Shown in pieces: positions 15,091 to 24,649 of a DNA stretch of 64,000 bases. The notes beneath the pieces were generated by a model. It ran no database searches and was not told the origin of the DNA. It was given only the letters and a program-made list of their open reading frames with translations. The DNA comes from Lacicoccus halitifaciens (GTDB taxonomy: Bacteria; Bacillota; Bacilli; Staphylococcales; Salinicoccaceae), in the NCBI RefSeq assembly GCF_040544485.1, contig NZ_JBDZDV010000005.1:124001-188000 (forward strand), written 5' to 3'. A program made the position numbers and the translations under genes. Numbering within the stretch: the first letter of the stretch is position 1; each line of letters begins with the position of its first letter.

Positions 15091-16766
15091 CATTCCGCTT
15101 CAAGCACTCTTCTGATTACGTTGTTCGTGAGGTTCGGCACCACCTCAAGCGAGTAGGTCATCTCCATCCGCTCGAGGCGCTTGTGGCCATCCATGCCGTA
15201 CGGCCCGATGTTGATGACGGGAATGTTCAGGTCGGCGACATCCTGGTATTCGACGTAGAGCTTCTTACCCCACGACGGTGTGTTCCGGATCATATCATCG
15301 ATCTCCGACATGTCATCGCTCATCGCAACGAAGCTCATATCCGATATATGCGGGAAGAAGTTCTTAGCCACAATCGGGTGCCCATACTCCGGCTGCATCT
15401 CTTCGATCGCCGCATCCAGCGCATCAAGGAGCCTCCGTTCATCCGCATTTTCCCCCGTCAGCGCGACCCTCGGCGAATACAGTGATGAGTAGAAGACGAT
15501 GATCGCAGGGCTCTTATCCGGCATGAACTGCCATGCCTCCTCGACGACGTGTGCGGCGAGCATGCGGGAATCGAGGCTCTCGTCCTGCTCGAGTTCCGCC
15601 TTGAAGTCCTTCATATGATTCACGTACTCTTCCTCGTGTACGTCTTTGAGCAGTGCATCCATCTCATCGTAAGTAAACACCCTCGGTTCCCACGGGATTT
15701 TTCGTTCCTCTCCGCCGCTCAGCTCGCCGAATTTCCTGTGGCGTGCCTGGAAAGTGTCGAGCGCATTGCGGAAGGCGGCCCCCGCCTGCTCCTTCAACAG
15801 TTCCAGAACCTTCTCGGGCGACCATGAATGGACGAAGAAGTTGTAGTAGACGTAAGCCGACAGTGCCGTCTGCACGGTATAATTCGGCTTCAGGTCAGTC
15901 TGCTTGAGCGAGACCGGCGGAATCGTCGCCTCCCCGAGCGCCATATCTGAGAGTTCGGGATTATAGCTGATCTGGCGCGTAAGTTCGGCTGCGATGAAGT
16001 TCGGATCAAGTCCGTCGAAGGCTGAGCCAACGTGCGTTTCCTCGCCTGTGATGAAGAAGGATGGGAGGAGTTTTCCGACCGTGCCTTTGTAGATGTAGCG
16101 GTTCTCGTCACCTTCATAACCAGGTGCGACGAAATCCGCATTGATGGCGGCGGCATATTCAAAACCTTCTTCCTCCTGCCAGCGCTTCAGCGTCTTCAAA
16201 GCCGACAATATGCCGTGTGAGCTGTCCTCCTCATCACATTCCGCGATAAAGACGAGGTTTCCGGCAAGCTCTTCCGGATGCTCCGCATAATACGTGAGCA
16301 GGTGCAGGTTGCTTGCCACCCCGCTCTTCATATCGAGGACGCCGCGGCCGAACAGCCAGTCACCGGAATCAAGCTGGGATTTCACGGACTCTGACAGCTC
16401 TGTATCCTTCAGGTGTTCCATCCAGTCTCCCGGCTTGAATGCGAGTTCCTGGTGTGCACCGAAATCTTCCACACCGACCGTATCCATATGCCCCATCAGC
16501 ACGACCGTGCGGCTGCTTTCTGTCTTTGTGCCTTTGACATACGCCATGACGTTGTACCGCTTCCGCTCATCATTGACTGTCGGCGCCATAACGAGCTGCG
16601 ACGGGTTCGCCTCAAAGTACGGGTGTGATGCAAGCATGCCATGGATGGAAGCGGCGATCACCCGCTCCCCTTCCGTATTGACCTCGCTCCGTATGCCGAC
16701 AAGCCGCTTCGTTATCGCGAGAATATCCCCGCGGCAATCGAGTGTTTTCATTCGTTCTTTCATCAT
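15090..16766 (-). CDS. rocB: M20-family peptidase RocB-like arginine utilisation protein
   Basis: Zinc-dependent peptidase/deacylase fold of the M20 family, RocB branch, linked with arginine and ornithine use in bacilli; its precise reaction is not established. The 558-residue length fits RocB (about 560). Visible features are VRIRSEV-like VGIRSEVNTEGE near the start, the metal ligand VVLMGHMDTVG (His and Asp), WLFGRGVLDMKSG, ECDEEDSSHG (catalytic Glu pair) and a C-terminal DGHKRLERM. The ATG at 16766 is doubled and follows GGGAGG. It is divergent from the symporter gene, which may supply a related substrate. No other roc gene is nearby. Confidence 0.85.
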   Translation of the reverse strand: MMKERMKTLDCRGDILAITKRLVGIRSEVNTEGERVIAASIHGMLASHPYFEANPSQLVMAPTVNDERKRYNVMAYVKGTKTESSRTVVLMGHMDTVGVEDFGAHQELAFKPGDWMEHLKDTELSESVKSQLDSGDWLFGRGVLDMKSGVASNLHLLTYYAEHPEELAGNLVFIAECDEEDSSHGILSALKTLKRWQEEEGFEYAAAINADFVAPGYEGDENRYIYKGTVGKLLPSFFITGEETHVGSAFDGLDPNFIAAELTRQISYNPELSDMALGEATIPPVSLKQTDLKPNYTVQTALSAYVYYNFFVHSWSPEKVLELLKEQAGAAFRNALDTFQARHRKFGELSGGEERKIPWEPRVFTYDEMDALLKDVHEEEYVNHMKDFKAELEQDESLDSRMLAAHVVEEAWQFMPDKSPAIIVFYSSLYSPRVALTGENADERRLLDALDAAIEEMQPEYGHPIVAKNFFPHISDMSFVAMSDDMSEIDDMIRNTPSWGKKLYVEYQDVADLNIPVINIGPYGMDGHKRLERMEMTYSLEVVPNLTNNVIRRVLEAE

Positions 16767-16987
16767 TGTGCCTCCCTGTATGTATAAAGATGCCTGTACC
16801 CTTTTAAACGATTATATCAATATGTATATCCTGCTGCACCTGATTTCAGGAAGCGCCATCATTTCATAGTTCATGGATATGAGTTGTGTGGTAAAATGAA
16901 AAAGGTCACCATGGGCCGGCACATACATATTGATTTTGAGTTTCAAACCGGTCCGTGAATTTAACTTTACAGGGGTGAATTTGTTAC

Positions 16988-18415
16988 ATGTTCAATGCAG
17001 ATGAAAGAATTTTATTGGCGGTCATCGTCTTCGCCTACTTCATTTTCCTGTTTGTATCGGCCATATACCTGAACCGGAAAACGAAGACATATGAAGACTA
17101 CAACGTCGCCGGCAGATCGGTCTCGTTCTGGCCGATCATACTGACATTCATCGGGACGGGCGTCGGCGGATCGACGCTGCTCGGTTATATGGAGAATGGC
17201 TACAGCCTCGGGATGGGCCAGCAGTGGATACATATCACGATGTTCTTATGCATACTCATCTTTGCCGCGTTCCTGCTCAAGCGGATCAGGCAGCTCGGTG
17301 AGGAGCATAAGATGGTGACGATCGGTGACTACACCGCCCTCCGCTACGGCGAAGCGGCGCGCATACCGACGGTCATCAGCATTTTATTCTCATACTGTGC
17401 GATGACCGGCATGCAGTTTGTGGCGATCGCAACGATCCTGAACCTCACGCTCGGAATCGACTTCATCCTCGGCGTCTTCATCGGCTGGGTACTGCTTACG
17501 CTCAAGACCTACTTCGGCGGATTGAAGATGGTCATCTGGCAGGACGTCATCCACGGGACGATTTTGACGATCGGTGTGGTCGTGCTGTTCGTGACGGTGC
17601 TCGCATTCGCAGGCGGCTGGGGGGATATCGCAGCGAATGCCAATGCCGCAGGTGAAGGGGATATGCTCAGTGTGATGAACATCACGCCGGGTGAAATCCT
17701 CATATACCTGCTGACTTTGGCTGTATTCCAGTTCGTCCGCCAGGATCTCTGGCAGCGTGTATGGGCGGCTGATGATTTGAAGACGGCGGGCAACGGCTAC
17801 CTGATCTCCATGATCATCGCCGTCGCAATTGGAGCGATTGCAATCGGCATCGGTGTACTCAGCCGTTACGGCCTCGGAATCGAGAACATCGATCCGGTGC
17901 TCATCTACTACGGTGTCATCGGAGATGTATTCCCGTTCGCTTTGGTCGTTGTGATGATTGTCGTATTACTCGCAGCGGTCATATCGAGTGCGGACTCCTT
18001 CCTTCTGGCGGGATCCTCCTCAGTGGTCAATGATCTGATCAGACCGCTCGTCACGGATCAGAATGATAAGAAGATGCTCATCTGGAGCAGGATATCCGTC
18101 CTGATCGTCTCCGTCGTGGCGCTTGTCCTGGCGCTGTCGATCCCCGGACTCGTCAACCTGATGGTGACCGGGACGGCCATGACCGTATCCGGCCTGCTCG
18201 CACCGATCATGCTCGGCCTCTTCTGGAAGCGGGTCACGAAATCCGCTGGCCTTGCAGCCATGTGGGGCGGCCTCATCACAGCCGTCATCTGGCAGATCCT
18301 GGGGCATCCTTTCGGACTGCACCCGATATTTGTCGGGCTGCCGCTGTCACTTGTCACACTGCTCATTGTCACGGCCGTGACGAAACAGAGGGAACCGGTC
18401 ACGACACACAGCTGA
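16988..18415 (+). CDS. Sodium:solute symporter (SSS family)
   Basis: Integral membrane sodium-coupled importer. The 475-residue protein has about 13 hydrophobic segments and SSS family features: YLNRKTKTYEDYNVAGRSVSFWP near the N-terminus with the conserved Asp-Tyr and Gly-Arg, GTGVGGSTLLGY, and SSADSFLLAGSS (about 335-346), which in the family contains sodium-binding Ser residues. GGGGTGAA is found before the ATG. It is divergently transcribed from rocB with 220 bp between them. The substrate (amino acid, organic acid or osmolyte) cannot be read from sequence. Confidence 0.9.
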   Translation: MFNADERILLAVIVFAYFIFLFVSAIYLNRKTKTYEDYNVAGRSVSFWPIILTFIGTGVGGSTLLGYMENGYSLGMGQQWIHITMFLCILIFAAFLLKRIRQLGEEHKMVTIGDYTALRYGEAARIPTVISILFSYCAMTGMQFVAIATILNLTLGIDFILGVFIGWVLLTLKTYFGGLKMVIWQDVIHGTILTIGVVVLFVTVLAFAGGWGDIAANANAAGEGDMLSVMNITPGEILIYLLTLAVFQFVRQDLWQRVWAADDLKTAGNGYLISMIIAVAIGAIAIGIGVLSRYGLGIENIDPVLIYYGVIGDVFPFALVVVMIVVLLAAVISSADSFLLAGSSSVVNDLIRPLVTDQNDKKMLIWSRISVLIVSVVALVLALSIPGLVNLMVTGTAMTVSGLLAPIMLGLFWKRVTKSAGLAAMWGGLITAVIWQILGHPFGLHPIFVGLPLSLVTLLIVTAVTKQREPVTTHS

Positions 18416-18431
18416 ATATCATCGTAATATG

Positions 18432-18460
18432 GACAGACCCAAAGCGGTCTGTCTTTTTTA
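18432..18460 (+). terminator. Rho-independent terminator after the SSS symporter
   Basis: GACAGACC (18432-18439) pairs perfectly with GGTCTGTC (18446-18453), followed by six T. Confidence 0.92.
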
Positions 18461-18624
18461 TTAGGTTCCCCCAGCCCTTCTCGACACTTTTTGTACATAT
18501 ATGCCTGAATTTGTCAGTTTCCCAGTATGTATATACGGGCATATAGAGGCAGGAGTCTGTATAATATATCCTGCACATTAAACACAGACCCATAAAATAA
18601 CTAATTATAAAAAGGTGAATCATT

Positions 18625-19881
18625 TTGACAGTTTTGTTCATAGCAATAATTCTTTTATTCATCGCTTCCAGCTACTTCTCCGGCAGTGAGACGGCACTCA
18701 CCGCCACCAACGAGATGAAGCTGCAGATGAAAGCCCGAAGCGGCGATAAAAAATCCGAGCGTCTTTTGAAGCTCGTCAACAACCCGACAATCTTCATCCC
18801 GGGTATCCTCATCGCAAACAACCTGCCGAATATCGTCCTGCCGTCGCTCGTCACCATCGTTGCGATTGAATACGGCTGGAACATCGGCATCACGACCGCG
18901 ATCCTCACCGTTCTCATCATCATTTTCGCAGAAGTCCTGCCAAAATCAGTGGCAGCCGCTTTCCCCGAAAGGATTTCCCATATCGTCTACTATCCGACGA
19001 TGGCCATCCTCTTCGTCCTCAGACCATTCATTTTCCTGCTTAACCTGATCACCAAGACGACAATCAAGCTCCTTGGAAAAGATGACGGCCGGGAACTGAC
19101 GATTTCAAGGTCGGATATGCGCGCGATGGTCGACATCGGCCACACCGAAGGCACTTTTGAAAATGATGAAGTATACAGCCTGAAAGGCGTGCTCGATTTC
19201 CCGGACCTGAATGTTGCGGATATCCTGCAGACACCCCGGACGGAAGTCGATGCACTCAGCGCGCATATATCCTATGAGGATGCGAAGAAAGTCATGCTTC
19301 ACTCAAGGTACAGCCGCTACCCTGTCTATGACGGTGACCTGGACAACATGATCGGCGTCTTCCACACGAAATTCTTCGTCGCATGGTCCGATCAGACGGA
19401 GAAAGCCATCACGGACTTCTCCGACCTCGACCCGCTTACAATTTACGAATTCCAGCCGGTCGACGTAGTCTTCAAACGGATGCTCCAGGAGAATAAACAC
19501 CTCGCAATCGTACTCGACGAGTACGGCGGCACGGAAGGGATCCTCACCCACGAGGAACTGATCGAAACCATGATCGGCCGGGAAATCAGGGATGAAACCG
19601 ACGTGGACGGCGTCATGGTCAAGAAACACACCGACGATGAAATCATCTGCGACAGCAAGATCCCCCTCCACCAGCTGAACAACATGCTCGATGGGGATAT
19701 CCCGGATGAGGATGACAACCTCGCCGGCTTCATACTCGGCGAGCTCGGCTACCTCCCCGAGACCGGTGAGACACTGGAAACTGAAGGTCTCGTCTTTGAG
19801 ATACTCGAGGTCGGTGATAGAAGGATCCATACGGTCAAAATAACGAGGCAGCTTGTGGAAACGGGCTCTCATTCAAAATAA
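18625..19881 (+). CDS. HlyC/CorC (CNNM) family membrane protein with CBS pair
   Basis: Cation-homeostasis membrane protein of the CNNM/CorB type, often linked with magnesium export. The 418-residue protein has an N-terminal DUF21 transmembrane domain (about 1-185) beginning SSYFSGSETALTATNEMKL, in which Ser and Glu form the family's ion site. Two CBS domains (about 200-320, with SRYSRYPVYDGDLDNMIGV and DEYGGTEGILTHEEL) and a C-terminal CorC/HlyC domain follow (about 340-415). The start is TTG at 18625 behind AAAAGGTG; no closer ATG is available. It stands alone between terminators. Older annotations call this family hemolysin, which is probably misleading. Confidence 0.92.
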   Translation: MTVLFIAIILLFIASSYFSGSETALTATNEMKLQMKARSGDKKSERLLKLVNNPTIFIPGILIANNLPNIVLPSLVTIVAIEYGWNIGITTAILTVLIIIFAEVLPKSVAAAFPERISHIVYYPTMAILFVLRPFIFLLNLITKTTIKLLGKDDGRELTISRSDMRAMVDIGHTEGTFENDEVYSLKGVLDFPDLNVADILQTPRTEVDALSAHISYEDAKKVMLHSRYSRYPVYDGDLDNMIGVFHTKFFVAWSDQTEKAITDFSDLDPLTIYEFQPVDVVFKRMLQENKHLAIVLDEYGGTEGILTHEELIETMIGREIRDETDVDGVMVKKHTDDEIICDSKIPLHQLNNMLDGDIPDEDDNLAGFILGELGYLPETGETLETEGLVFEILEVGDRRIHTVKITRQLVETGSHSK

Positions 19882-19898
19882 TATTCATATCAGAAATA

Positions 19899-19937
19899 AA
19901 AAGACTGACGGCCTCTTGCCCCCGCCAGTCTTTTTCT
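19899..19937. terminator. Convergent bidirectional terminator
   Basis: AAAAGACTG..CGG (from 19900) pairs with CGCCAGTCTTTT (to 19936), with a C-rich loop. It separates the CorC-type gene from the convergent dctM. Confidence 0.88.
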
Positions 19938-19946
19938 ATTTTGATT

Positions 19947-21215
19947 CTATAACAGCATCAATGATATTTGTGGAATTAATGTAATAATAATTAACCCAAG
20001 CAGCAATACAATAAAGAAAGGCATGACTGCTTTCGCTAAGATTGGTACACTTAACCCCGAAATACTTGAACCTACAAATAAGTTCACCCCCATCGGTGGT
20101 GTGATAAATCCAATTGAAAGTGCTACAATCATCACAATTCCGAAATGAATTGGATTGATCCCTATTTCAATAACCATTGGTAATAAGATTGGTGTGAATA
20201 TAATGACTGCTGCTGAAGTATCGATAAATAATCCGATAATGAGTAGAAGTATGATAATCAGTATCATTAACATGATTGTATTTTCCGTTATGGATAAGAA
20301 TCCTTCAGCGACAACTTGAGGGATTTGCTCCATAGAAAGTACAGTGCCAAAAGCATTGGCCGTACCTATAATGAGTAATATTACTACCGAACTCAATGCC
20401 GCTTCTCTGATAGCCACATGAAAATCTCTGAGTTTTATCTCTTTGTGAAGGAAAAGACTAACCACAGTTGCATAGACTACTGCTACGACTGCTGCTTCAG
20501 TTGGTGTAAAGATTCCACCATATATACCGCCAAGTATGATTACCGGAATCAATAATGACCATTTTGCCCGATTTATTGCATACAGTAATTTTTTGAAACT
20601 GAAAGATTCTCCTGTCCCAGTATATCCTTGTTTTTTAGAATAGAAATAAGCGTAAAGTATTAGCAGAAGACCGACCAGAACACCTGGAATGATGCCTGCT
20701 ATAAAGAGGTCACCTATGGATTGACTGCCTGCAACACCATAAAGGACTAAAGGTATGCTAGGTGGAATGATGATTCCTAATGCACCTGCAGATACAATCA
20801 CAGCCGTTGCAAATCTCCTGTCATAGCCTTCTGCCACCATTGCCGGAATTAACATACCTCCAATTGCAGCCACTGTCGCTGGCCCAGATCCTGAAATAGC
20901 TGCAAAGAACATACTTGTCAGAATTGCTGCCATTGCAAATCCGCCAGTATACCTGCCAACAAACACACTCGCTACGTCAAACAATCTTGATGATATACCA
21001 CCTCTGCCCATTATTTCTCCAGCAAGTATAAAAAAAGGGACGGCCATCAGTACAAAGCTGTCTGTCGAAGTGATTAGGCTTTGTGAAAGGAACGTCAGAG
21101 TTAAATCAGGAGAATACAAAGCTGTTACTATCAAGGCGAGTCCTAATGAGATGGCGATGGGCACCGAGAGGAACATAAATAAAAAGAAGCTTGCAAAAAG
21201 TACGATAGCTGTCAT
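19947..21215 (-). CDS. dctM: TRAP transporter large permease DctM
   Basis: Large membrane subunit of a tripartite ATP-independent periplasmic-type transporter, which imports a substrate with sodium. The 422-residue protein has about 12 hydrophobic segments and DctM features: SVPIAISLGLALIV, PFFILAGEIMGRGGIS, SGSGPATVAAIGG, GIIIPPSIPLVLYG, TPTEAAVVAVVYA and ITPPMGVNLFVG. Its start overlaps the dctQ stop by 4 nt. Third gene of dctP-dctQ-dctM. The AT-rich base composition contrasts with the genes on both sides. Confidence 0.95.
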   Translation of the reverse strand: MTAIVLFASFFLFMFLSVPIAISLGLALIVTALYSPDLTLTFLSQSLITSTDSFVLMAVPFFILAGEIMGRGGISSRLFDVASVFVGRYTGGFAMAAILTSMFFAAISGSGPATVAAIGGMLIPAMVAEGYDRRFATAVIVSAGALGIIIPPSIPLVLYGVAGSQSIGDLFIAGIIPGVLVGLLLILYAYFYSKKQGYTGTGESFSFKKLLYAINRAKWSLLIPVIILGGIYGGIFTPTEAAVVAVVYATVVSLFLHKEIKLRDFHVAIREAALSSVVILLIIGTANAFGTVLSMEQIPQVVAEGFLSITENTIMLMILIIILLLIIGLFIDTSAAVIIFTPILLPMVIEIGINPIHFGIVMIVALSIGFITPPMGVNLFVGSSISGLSVPILAKAVMPFFIVLLLGLIIITLIPQISLMLL

Positions 21216-21718
21216 GAGGTTTCTCCCTCCAATCCTTCATCATTTCTGCCATTTTTCAAATCCATGAAATTACTGTAAATATTCTGTACCAGCCTGACTG
21301 TTGTCAGAATCATCCCTACTACAAGAGCGAGATAGACATATTCCATCGGTATCTCTAGCGCAGCAGACTCCCTTGTTATCCTTCCAACGATATTAATGCC
21401 GTAATAAGTAATGACAAGTGCGAATATGAGGAATAGTATATTGCTAATAATATTTATGATAATTTGGCCTTTTCTTTCAAAAAGCATCGTGATAACATCC
21501 ACACTAAGATGCTTCTGTCTTTTTACCCCATAACTTACACCTATATAAATCATCCAGATGAAAGCATACCTGGCGATTTCTTCCGACCATGGCAGGGAAC
21601 TGCTGAATATATATCTCAAAACAACTTGAGAAAAAATAACAACAACAGTGAAGACACTTAAAATCACTAAAATATATTCTTCCAAATGTTCATCAAGCCA
21701 CTTCAGAATTCTCATCAT
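21212..21718 (-). CDS. dctQ: TRAP transporter small permease DctQ
   Basis: Small four-helix membrane subunit of the TRAP transporter. The start is placed at the ATGATG ending at 21718, because GGGAG stands 7 nt upstream and upstream in-frame codons overlap the dctP 3' end. The resulting 168-residue protein begins MMRILKWLDEHLEEYI and has four hydrophobic segments, with LPWSEEIARYAFIWMIYIG as the DctQ signature. It overlaps dctM by 4 nt, indicating coupled translation. Confidence 0.92.
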   Translation of the reverse strand: MMRILKWLDEHLEEYILVILSVFTVVVIFSQVVLRYIFSSSLPWSEEIARYAFIWMIYIGVSYGVKRQKHLSVDVITMLFERKGQIIINIISNILFLIFALVITYYGINIVGRITRESAALEIPMEYVYLALVVGMILTTVRLVQNIYSNFMDLKNGRNDEGLEGETS

Positions 21719-21737
21719 CGATCCACTCCCTGTTGGT

Positions 21738-22736
21738 TCATTCACTATCGAGTTCTTCCAGGATTTTATCCAGGAGCTCATCTCCGTAAATATCTCTATA
21801 ATCTTGATGCACACTTTCAATCTGCTCCCTAAATGGTTCTGTATCCATCTCCACAATTTCCATCCCTTCTTTAATCAGTTCCTCTTCAATCTGTTCTTCA
21901 CTTTCAACGATTAAATTCCTATGGTATTGGGCAGCTTCCTGTGCACTCGTTTCAACAATGTCCTGTTGTTCAGAGGACAAAGAGTTCCAGAAATCATCAC
22001 TGATGGCTACCGGAAGAGGCATATACTGGTGCGATGTCTTATTGAGATATTCTTGGACCTCCTGGAAACGGCTCGTATACGTATTTGCCATTGGATTTTC
22101 CTGCGCATCGACTGTACCTTGTTGCAATGCCATATACAACTCGCCGAATGCCATAGGTGTCGGATTCGCACCTAAAGCCTGAAATGTTGCAAGTGAGATC
22201 GGAAATTCCGGGGTCCTTATGCTAAGTCCATTAAAATCTTCTGGTTCCTCTATCTTCTTGTTGGCGGTGACATGGCGCATGCCGTTTTCAAAATAGGCTA
22301 TTATTCGTAAGTTATCTTCCAGCAATGGTTCGGCTACTTCCTGTCCCACTTCCCCATCGAGCACTTTCCATGCTTCTTCATAAGAGTCGAATAAATACGG
22401 TAATTCAAAAATACTGATATTCGGATTATATTGACTAAATGCACTTGCAGCAACCATTTGAAGATCATTCAAGGTCACGCTTTCAATCATTTCCGCTTCT
22501 GAACCTAATTGTTCATTTGGATAGATTCTCACATTCATATCAGATTGGTCCTCAACCAGTTCTTTAAAATGAATCACCGCAAGATGTCTTTCGTTGGTCT
22601 CAGGCTGTCCATGTGCAAAACGAATCGTCACTTCTTCTTCTGAGTCAACTATATCTCCTTCAAATATGAAGATGTATATTACGGTCAACGATAATATGGC
22701 AATAATGCTTAACATGAATATTCTGATGAACTTCAT
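21738..22736 (-). CDS. dctP: TRAP transporter substrate-binding protein DctP
   Basis: Extracytoplasmic solute receptor of the TRAP transporter. The start is set at the ATG ending at 22736 (MKFIRIFML), which follows GGGGTGAAGG and gives a normal N-terminal hydrophobic anchor. An upstream in-frame start would add nine residues. The mature part begins near VTIRFAHGQPETNERH. Later features are EMIESVTLNDLQMVAAS, GMRHVTANKKI, LSIRTPEFPISLATFQALGANPTPMAFGELYMALQQGTVDAQENP, the last being the DctP signature with the arginine that usually binds a carboxylate or other acid. The conserved Arg suggests an acidic ligand, but this is inference. Confidence 0.94.
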   Translation of the reverse strand: MKFIRIFMLSIIAILSLTVIYIFIFEGDIVDSEEEVTIRFAHGQPETNERHLAVIHFKELVEDQSDMNVRIYPNEQLGSEAEMIESVTLNDLQMVAASAFSQYNPNISIFELPYLFDSYEEAWKVLDGEVGQEVAEPLLEDNLRIIAYFENGMRHVTANKKIEEPEDFNGLSIRTPEFPISLATFQALGANPTPMAFGELYMALQQGTVDAQENPMANTYTSRFQEVQEYLNKTSHQYMPLPVAISDDFWNSLSSEQQDIVETSAQEAAQYHRNLIVESEEQIEEELIKEGMEIVEMDTEPFREQIESVHQDYRDIYGDELLDKILEELDSE

Positions 22737-22785
22737 ACCTTCACCCCTTTTTAAGTTCCACAAAGAAAGTGCAAATTGAATTTTT

Positions 22786-22801
22786 ATGTAAGCGCATACA
22801 T
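22786..22801 (-). promoter_or_regulatory. Perfect cre (CcpA) site upstream of dctP
   Basis: ATGTAAGCGCATACAT matches the consensus WTGNAANCGNWWNCAW at every position. It lies about 50 nt before the dctP start, so the TRAP operon is probably under carbon catabolite control. A LacI-family repressor could use the same half-sites. Confidence 0.75.
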
Positions 22802-22809
22802 ATCATTTA

Positions 22810-22839
22810 AAAAGCAAGAAGGTCATTTGACCTTCTGCT
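22810..22839 (-). terminator. Terminator between the transketolase/SDR operon and dctP
   Basis: On the minus strand AGCAGAAGGTCA pairs with TGACCTTC(T)TGCT and is followed by a T run. Transcription of the upstream operon (tkt-SDR) can end here and dctP then has its own promoter with the cre site. Confidence 0.75.
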
Positions 22840-22851
22840 GACATAATTTTG

Positions 22852-23613
22852 CTAATCGATATGTGAACCTCCATTGATATCTAATTCTTCCCCTGTAATG
22901 TAGCCTGCTTCTTCTGAAGCAAGGAAAGCAATGGAGTATGCGATATCATCCACACTCCCTACCCGCTTCAAAGGAATACTTTTAATAATCTCTTTTTCTG
23001 CTTCTTCTGTAAGTAAGCCTCCCGTAATATTTGTTCCCCCCACCAATCCAGGGGCAACAGTATTACAAGTGATATTAAATTCCGCCATCTCTCTTGCGAT
23101 GGCTTTAGTGAAGCCGGTTACGCCTGCTTTCGCTGCTGAGTAATGTGAGCCGCCAAAGATTCCACCCCCGCGCTTTCCAGAGACGGAACTTAAGTTGATG
23201 ACTCTGCCGTATTTCTCTTCTTTCATCGATTTGAGAACTGCCTGAGTAACAAAGAAGAGGCCTTTCATATTAATATCGAATACAAGATCCCATTCATCTT
23301 CCGTAATATCCAGCACCCTTGTCGGTCTTGAAATCCCTGCGTTATTCACAAGAATGTCTATTTTACCGTGCTCATCTTTTAATTGCTTTACTGTTTCATT
23401 AACTTGCTTATAATCCGTCACGTCTATTGTAATACCGATTGCATTACCGCCATCCTTTTTTATTCCCTCAGCTACTTTTTTAGCACCTTCACCATTCACA
23501 TCTGCAAGGATGACAGTAGCGCCGCGTTCACTCAGTTTAAGGGCTGTGGCTCTACCTATGCCTTTTTCTGATCCGCCCCCGGTGATTAAAGCCACTTTTC
23601 CTTCAAAGTCCAT
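22852..23613 (-). CDS. SDR-family NAD(P)-dependent dehydrogenase of the transketolase/TRAP island
   Basis: Short-chain dehydrogenase. The 253-residue protein has the cofactor motif TGGGSEKGIGRA (about 11-22; the usual TGxxxGxG with an extra residue), LVNNAGISRP, catalytic Ser in NLSSVSGK, YSAAK (Tyr and Lys) and the C-terminal GEELDINGG. Asp at the end of strand two (ILADVNG) suggests NAD. GGGGAG precedes the ATG. It follows the split transketolase genes and precedes the TRAP genes, so it probably oxidises or reduces the imported sugar, polyol or acid. The exact substrate is unknown. Confidence 0.9.
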   Translation of the reverse strand: MDFEGKVALITGGGSEKGIGRATALKLSERGATVILADVNGEGAKKVAEGIKKDGGNAIGITIDVTDYKQVNETVKQLKDEHGKIDILVNNAGISRPTRVLDITEDEWDLVFDINMKGLFFVTQAVLKSMKEEKYGRVINLSSVSGKRGGGIFGGSHYSAAKAGVTGFTKAIAREMAEFNITCNTVAPGLVGGTNITGGLLTEEAEKEIIKSIPLKRVGSVDDIAYSIAFLASEEAGYITGEELDINGGSHID

Positions 23614-23655
23614 TGTTCCAACTCCCCGTTAAATTTCTTTTTTATATTTTACCTT

Positions 23656-24648
23656 TTACTTATTCAAAAATTCTTTAGCTACAGAAGCAATACCTTCCGC
23701 ATCCAATTTATAATGTTTATATAAGTGATAAGGCTTACCAATTAAGGAGTTTTCATCATAGAAACCATGGCGTTTAAATTTACATGATACATTCGACTCC
23801 ATCAGTACCTCTGCCACTGCACTACCAAGCCCGCCTTGGATATTATGTTCTTCTACTGTGAGGACAGCACCTGTTTCTTCAGCTGCATTCAACACTGCTT
23901 CAACATCCATAGGTTTGATTGTATGCATATCAATGACACGCGTTTCTATACCCGCCTCACTCAATTGATCAGCTGCTCTCAGTGCCTGAAGCACCTCAAT
24001 TCCACATGCAATAATGGTCAAGTCCGAGCCGTCTCTAAGGATATTTGCTTTACCGATTTTATTTTGAACTTCCTTACTCTCAGTGTATACAGGCTCTTCC
24101 CTGCCACGGCTGACTCTGAAATAAATCGGTCCATCGTAAGTTCTTACAGATTCTTCAATCATTTCTGCCAAAGCCACACCATCCGCCGGCGAAATAACAG
24201 TCATGTTTGCCATCGCCCTTGTAATCGAAATGTCTTCAGTTGCGTGATGCGATGTGCCATAAAAACCCATTGCAATTCCTGTATGTGTACCTATCAACCT
24301 AACATTCAAATTCGGATAAGCGACAGCAGTTCTAATATTCTCTGCTGCAAGTACACCGAGAAAAGAAGCATAAGTTGAAACAAATGGAATTTTACCGGTG
24401 GAAGCGAGACCAGCCGCAGCTGTAACCATATTTTTTTCAGCCAAACCGAAGTTGAAAAAGCGCTCCGGGTACTCTTTAGCGAATGGCCATAAACCTGTTG
24501 GTTTACTCAGATCTGCACTCATTGCGACCACCTCAGGATACTCATCTGCAAGTGCAGCCAATGTCTTTCCGGATGTCAATTGTTTGGACATTTCCAGTCC
24601 TTTATATAATTCCCATGTATCTTTATGGAACGTATTCTGTGTAGTCAT
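23656..24648 (-). CDS. Transketolase C-terminal half (pyrimidine-binding and C-terminal domains)
   Basis: Second subunit of a split transketolase. The start is the ATG ending at 24648 (MTTQNTFHKDTWELYK), since AAGGAGG lies just upstream inside the end of the preceding gene; an ATG at 24666 lacks a site. Features are the pyrimidine domain with Glu in FNFGLAEKNMVTAAAGLA (thiamine-activating region), SYASFLGVLAAENIRTAVAYPNLN, HHATEDISITRAM, and a C-terminal domain with TVEEHNIQGGLGSAVAEVL. It is 1 nt after the N-terminal half, so the two are made together. Split transketolases commonly serve specialised sugar pathways and not housekeeping pentose metabolism. Confidence 0.93.
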   Translation of the reverse strand: MTTQNTFHKDTWELYKGLEMSKQLTSGKTLAALADEYPEVVAMSADLSKPTGLWPFAKEYPERFFNFGLAEKNMVTAAAGLASTGKIPFVSTYASFLGVLAAENIRTAVAYPNLNVRLIGTHTGIAMGFYGTSHHATEDISITRAMANMTVISPADGVALAEMIEESVRTYDGPIYFRVSRGREEPVYTESKEVQNKIGKANILRDGSDLTIIACGIEVLQALRAADQLSEAGIETRVIDMHTIKPMDVEAVLNAAEETGAVLTVEEHNIQGGLGSAVAEVLMESNVSCKFKRHGFYDENSLIGKPYHLYKHYKLDAEGIASVAKEFLNK

Positions 24649-24649
24649 C